DNA of 64,000 bases from an uncultured Butyricicoccus sp. (GTDB lineage: Bacteria; Bacillota; Clostridia; Oscillospirales; Butyricicoccaceae), in the NCBI GenBank assembly GCA_900547195.1, contig URFQ01000001.1, forward strand, positions 1 to 64,000. Reading direction: 5' to 3'. The position numbers were made by a program, and so were the translations under genes. Under the pieces are notes generated by a model, which was not told the DNA's origin, did no database searches, and was given only the letters and a program-made list of their open reading frames with translations. Of the stretch, positions 61,894 through 64,000 are shown in pieces. Position 1 is the stretch's first letter, and each line of letters opens with the position of its first letter.

Positions 61894-62218
61894 AGGCACT
61901 TTCCTCCTTCATTCCGTCCATAATTGCGATCATCATCTCGATGGTGTCCATCAACTCGTCATCCACACCAGCCCCTGCCTCGATTCGCTGAAGCTGTTCC
62001 AGAACAGCGGCGAACTGGTTTTTGAGAGCCTTGTACACTCTGGGATTGCCCTGCACCACCACATCATGGCACAGGAGCCGCCGGGTGATATAGTCCTGCT
62101 TTGTCAGGCCGGACAGCTTCACGAAAACTTCAAGCTGCTCGTCCTCCTCCGGCGATACCCGGAATGCTACGGTTTTGTTCCTCCAACGGTTGTGATTGTC
62201 GAGATTTTTCATAGACAT
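61883..62218 (-). CDS. Mobilization / ribbon-helix-helix protein of the second element
   Basis: 111 residues from ATG 62218, ten bases from GGAG. RWRNKTVAFRVSPEEDEQLEV and GLTKQDYITRRLL form the DNA-binding start of MobC-like proteins, followed by ALKNQFAAVLEQLQRIEA, a coiled segment. It overlaps the ATPase gene by 11 bases. It is the paralogue of 46728-47063, in the same position. Confidence 0.75.
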   Translation of the reverse strand: MSMKNLDNHNRWRNKTVAFRVSPEEDEQLEVFVKLSGLTKQDYITRRLLCHDVVVQGNPRVYKALKNQFAAVLEQLQRIEAGAGVDDELMDTIEMMIAIMDGMKEESAYDN

Positions 62219-62223
62219 AATTT

Positions 62224-63306
62224 TCAAGCTCCTTTCTCAGTTTTCAGTGCATCCAGTTTATTTGCCATCTCGGTCTGGCGGGTCGGAAACAAGTGGGCGT
62301 AACGATAGGTGATGTCGATGCTTTCGTGTCCCACCCGGTCAGCAATTGCCAGAGCGGTAAAGCCCATATCAATCAAAAGGGAAATGTGTGAATGTCTTAA
62401 ATCGTGGATTCTGATGCGTTTTACCCCGGTTTCCTTACATCCTCTGTCCATTTCCCGATGAAGATAATTCTTACTGATGGGGAAAATACGACTGTCAGAT
62501 TCCACTCCATAGAGCTGTTTCAAATAGTCCTGCATCTCCTCGCATAGGAAGTTCGGCATCTGGATGACCCGAATGCTCTTTTTCGTCTTAGGAGAGGTAA
62601 TCACATCCTGTTTGTTGATACGCTGATAGGATTTATTGATACGGAGTGTCTGCTTTTCAAAATCGAAATCCGCAGGCGTCAGTGCCAGCAGCTCTCCCTC
62701 CCGGATGCCACACCAGTAGAGCATTTCAAAGGCAAAGAAGGAGATGGGCTTATCCATCATGGCCTCAGAGAATTTGGTGTACTCATCCCGTGTCCAGAAT
62801 AGCATTTCCTTCCGTTCTTCCTTGCCCATATTCCCCGCCCGCTGCGCCGGATTGATTTGCAATCCATAATATCGAATAGCATGGTTAAAAATGGCACTGA
62901 GCTGGTTGTGAACGGTTTTGAGATAGGTCTTGGACAGGGGCTTGCCGTGGCAGTCCGTCAGACCCCGGATTTCATTCTGCCAGTCGATGATGTCCTTGGC
63001 AGTGATTTCGGAGAGTTTCCTTTTGCGAAAATAGGGAAGGATTTTCTTCTGGATGATACTCTCCTTGGTGAGCCAGGTGTTCAGCTTGAGCTTGGGCTTG
63101 ATGTCCTTTTCGTGCAATGCCACAAAACTTTCAAAGGTCATGTTGATGTCGGCCTGCTTTTCCGTCAGGAACTCCCGTTCCCATGCCTGTGCTTCCTTCT
63201 TGGTGGCAAAGCCACGCTTGAGCTTCTGCTGCCGCTCGCCCTTCCAGTCGGTGTAGCGAAACTGCACATACCAGGTGCTGTTTTCCTTGTTCTTAAATGC
63301 TGCCAT
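62224..63306 (-). CDS. Tyrosine integrase of the second element
   Basis: 360 residues, complete. The N-terminal arm-binding domain has WYVQFRYTDWKGERQQKLKR, the core-binding domain SEITAKDIIDWQNEIRGL, and the catalytic domain YWCGIREGELLALTPADFDF (Arg), VKRIRIHDLRHSHISLLIDM (H-x-x-R) and RVGHESIDITYRYAHL with the nucleophile Tyr. It is of the Tn916/phage-type Int family. It lies next to xis, at the right side of its element, as in the first element. Confidence 0.92.
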   Translation of the reverse strand: MAAFKNKENSTWYVQFRYTDWKGERQQKLKRGFATKKEAQAWEREFLTEKQADINMTFESFVALHEKDIKPKLKLNTWLTKESIIQKKILPYFRKRKLSEITAKDIIDWQNEIRGLTDCHGKPLSKTYLKTVHNQLSAIFNHAIRYYGLQINPAQRAGNMGKEERKEMLFWTRDEYTKFSEAMMDKPISFFAFEMLYWCGIREGELLALTPADFDFEKQTLRINKSYQRINKQDVITSPKTKKSIRVIQMPNFLCEEMQDYLKQLYGVESDSRIFPISKNYLHREMDRGCKETGVKRIRIHDLRHSHISLLIDMGFTALAIADRVGHESIDITYRYAHLFPTRQTEMANKLDALKTEKGA

Positions 63307-63308
63307 AA

Positions 63309-63512
63309 TCAGATTCCTTTCCTTTCATAGTTATCTCTGGTTCCGTAGAACTTTTCGTAGAAGAATTTTCTGTCAATTCTGCCGGAGATGGTGATACATC
63401 CGGTTTTCTTCAATTCTTCGTTCATCTTTTTGATGAGTTTGTAGGCGTAGGGCTTGGAAACACCCAGCTCTGCGGCAACCTCATCCACTCGCATAAAAAT
63501 CTGTCCTGCCAT
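63309..63512 (-). CDS. Excisionase-like helix-turn-helix protein of the second element
   Basis: 67 residues from ATG 63512. FMRVDEVAAELGVSKPYAYKL, IKKMNEELKKTGCITISGRI and DRKFFYEKFYG form an excisionase-like winged helix like that at 48138. It is immediately upstream of the integrase (2-bp gap). Confidence 0.82.
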   Translation of the reverse strand: MAGQIFMRVDEVAAELGVSKPYAYKLIKKMNEELKKTGCITISGRIDRKFFYEKFYGTRDNYERKGI

Positions 63513-63518
63513 AGGCAA

Positions 63519-63863
63519 AATACCTTCCTTTCCTTGTTTATGTGTGTTGATATTCGTACTGCCGTTCTCCCTTTCAGACTCTGGCAGGCAACCCTTTCCG
63601 GCGCTGTGTCGGTTTCATTTTTCCTTGGCAAGCTCATATCCTCGCTTACTTCCCCGGCTAAAGTATCTGCCTGGCGGTCATTCAGTTGTGCTTTTTTGAA
63701 ATACCCCTCCTCACTTTACAACGGACATTTTTTCGCTGTTTGTTGACATCTTGATGATAAAATTTTGCGAGCTAAGCAGAATTGTTTAACTTACTTATAC
63801 TATACTACACATTTCTGTTTAGGCCAAGCGGCTTGCAAATTAAACAAATTTGCTTCTGTCACC
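63519..63863. other. Spacer between xis and the regulator of the second element
   Basis: About 345 bp with no supported gene. The right half shares ordered blocks with 25300-25488 (CTAAGCA, TTGTTTA, TATACTATAC, CAAGCGG). TAAACAAATTTGC at 63841 and TAAACAAATATGC at 63874 are direct repeats, probable operators. Confidence 0.5.
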
Positions 63864-63892
63864 TTGACTATTCTAAACAAATATGCTATACT
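63864..63892 (+). promoter_or_regulatory. Promoter of the right-end regulator gene
   Basis: TTGACT, 17 bases, TATACT. The operator-like repeat TAAACAAATATGC lies inside the spacer, which points to autorepression. Confidence 0.75.
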
Positions 63893-63928
63893 CACATTAT
63901 CCAAATACATACGACAGGAGCGATGGCT

Positions 63929-64000
63929 ATGGCAATTGGTGAGCGCATTCACTTTTTCCGTACCCTGCGGGGTATGACACAGAAATATCTTGGCACTCAG
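63929..64000 (+). CDS. XRE-type regulator of the second element, cut by the window end
   Basis: 24 residues are present: MAIGERIHFFRTLRGMTQKY and LGTQ, the first half of a helix-turn-helix typical of regulators in Clostridia integrative elements. ATG 63929 is eight bases from AGGAG; an ATG at 63923 is too close to it. It is divergent from xis-int, as in the first element. Confidence 0.75.
   Translation, partial: MAIGERIHFFRTLRGMTQKYLGTQ

Overview
The window looks like a chromosome segment of an anaerobic, gut-type Clostridia (Bacillota), probably a relative of the Oscillospiraceae or Lachnospiraceae. This rests on codon style, strong AGGAGG-type ribosome binding sites, Clostridia-type mobile modules (TnpV, MobV relaxase, Tn916-like int/xis) and anaerobe metabolism. 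No rRNA, tRNA or CRISPR array was seen. Positions 1-25 kb are GC-rich host-like metabolism; 25-64 kb is more AT-rich and is mobile or defence DNA.

1-25 kb. After a truncated flavodoxin-like reductase come an aldehyde dehydrogenase and a class III aminotransferase (divergent, each with a 1-base frameshift), a corrinoid adenosyltransferase and an AraC regulator fused to a degenerate GH39 domain. A long minus-strand run (14.0 to 7.7 kb) encodes a fumarylacetoacetate-hydrolase-family enzyme, a VOC protein, a metallo-beta-lactamase-fold protein, XdhC, a MoeA-like protein, MoaA, a MOSC protein and MogA. Facing it are an iron-type alcohol dehydrogenase, a MobA-like nucleotidyltransferase and a PucR regulator. 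A second minus-strand operon (22.0 to 17.8 kb) encodes a three-subunit molybdenum hydroxylase of the xanthine dehydrogenase family plus an unknown protein, with a second, divergent PucR regulator. moaC and a GntR regulator close the block. A palindrome built on ATAATCGATTAT precedes four of these transcription units, so they look like one regulon: a catabolic pathway using a Mo-hydroxylase together with genes for its cofactor. The substrate cannot be read from the sequence.

25-28.5 kb is a scrap yard: an IS21 fragment, the regulatory region of a lost integrative element, an IS256 fragment, then small VOC, DUF3795 and HTH genes.

28.7-49.2 kb is a first integrative element. Its cargo is a one-direction operon (29.08-44.21 kb): an HTH regulator, a 1059-residue unknown protein, a DndC/BrxP-like PAPS-reductase with Fe-S motifs, a giant BrxC/PglY-type ATPase, PglZ, a short BrxL, a 65-residue zinc protein and a cysteine desulfurase. 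This is a type 4 BREX-like system with its own sulfur-donor enzyme, most simply read as a phosphorothioate-linked defence system without a PglX methylase. Its mobility genes (TnpV, RecA-like ATPase, mobilization protein, integrase, xis, regulator) lie at the right end; ATPase and integrase are frameshifted.

49.2-64 kb is a second, related element joined head to tail. It carries an AbiE toxin-antitoxin pair co-directional with a type I restriction-modification operon (hsdM, hsdS, a 306-residue accessory gene, hsdR), a frameshifted MobV relaxase with a candidate oriT, and the same ATPase-mobilization-integrase-xis-regulator module, running off the window. Both elements carry a 9-bp iteron inverted repeat next to the ATPase module. 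A GAGTGGGAAT motif at both ends of the first element suggests a guaA 3'-end attachment site, with guaA expected to the right of the window. Several genes across the window are broken by single-base changes at homopolymers, which may be sequence error.
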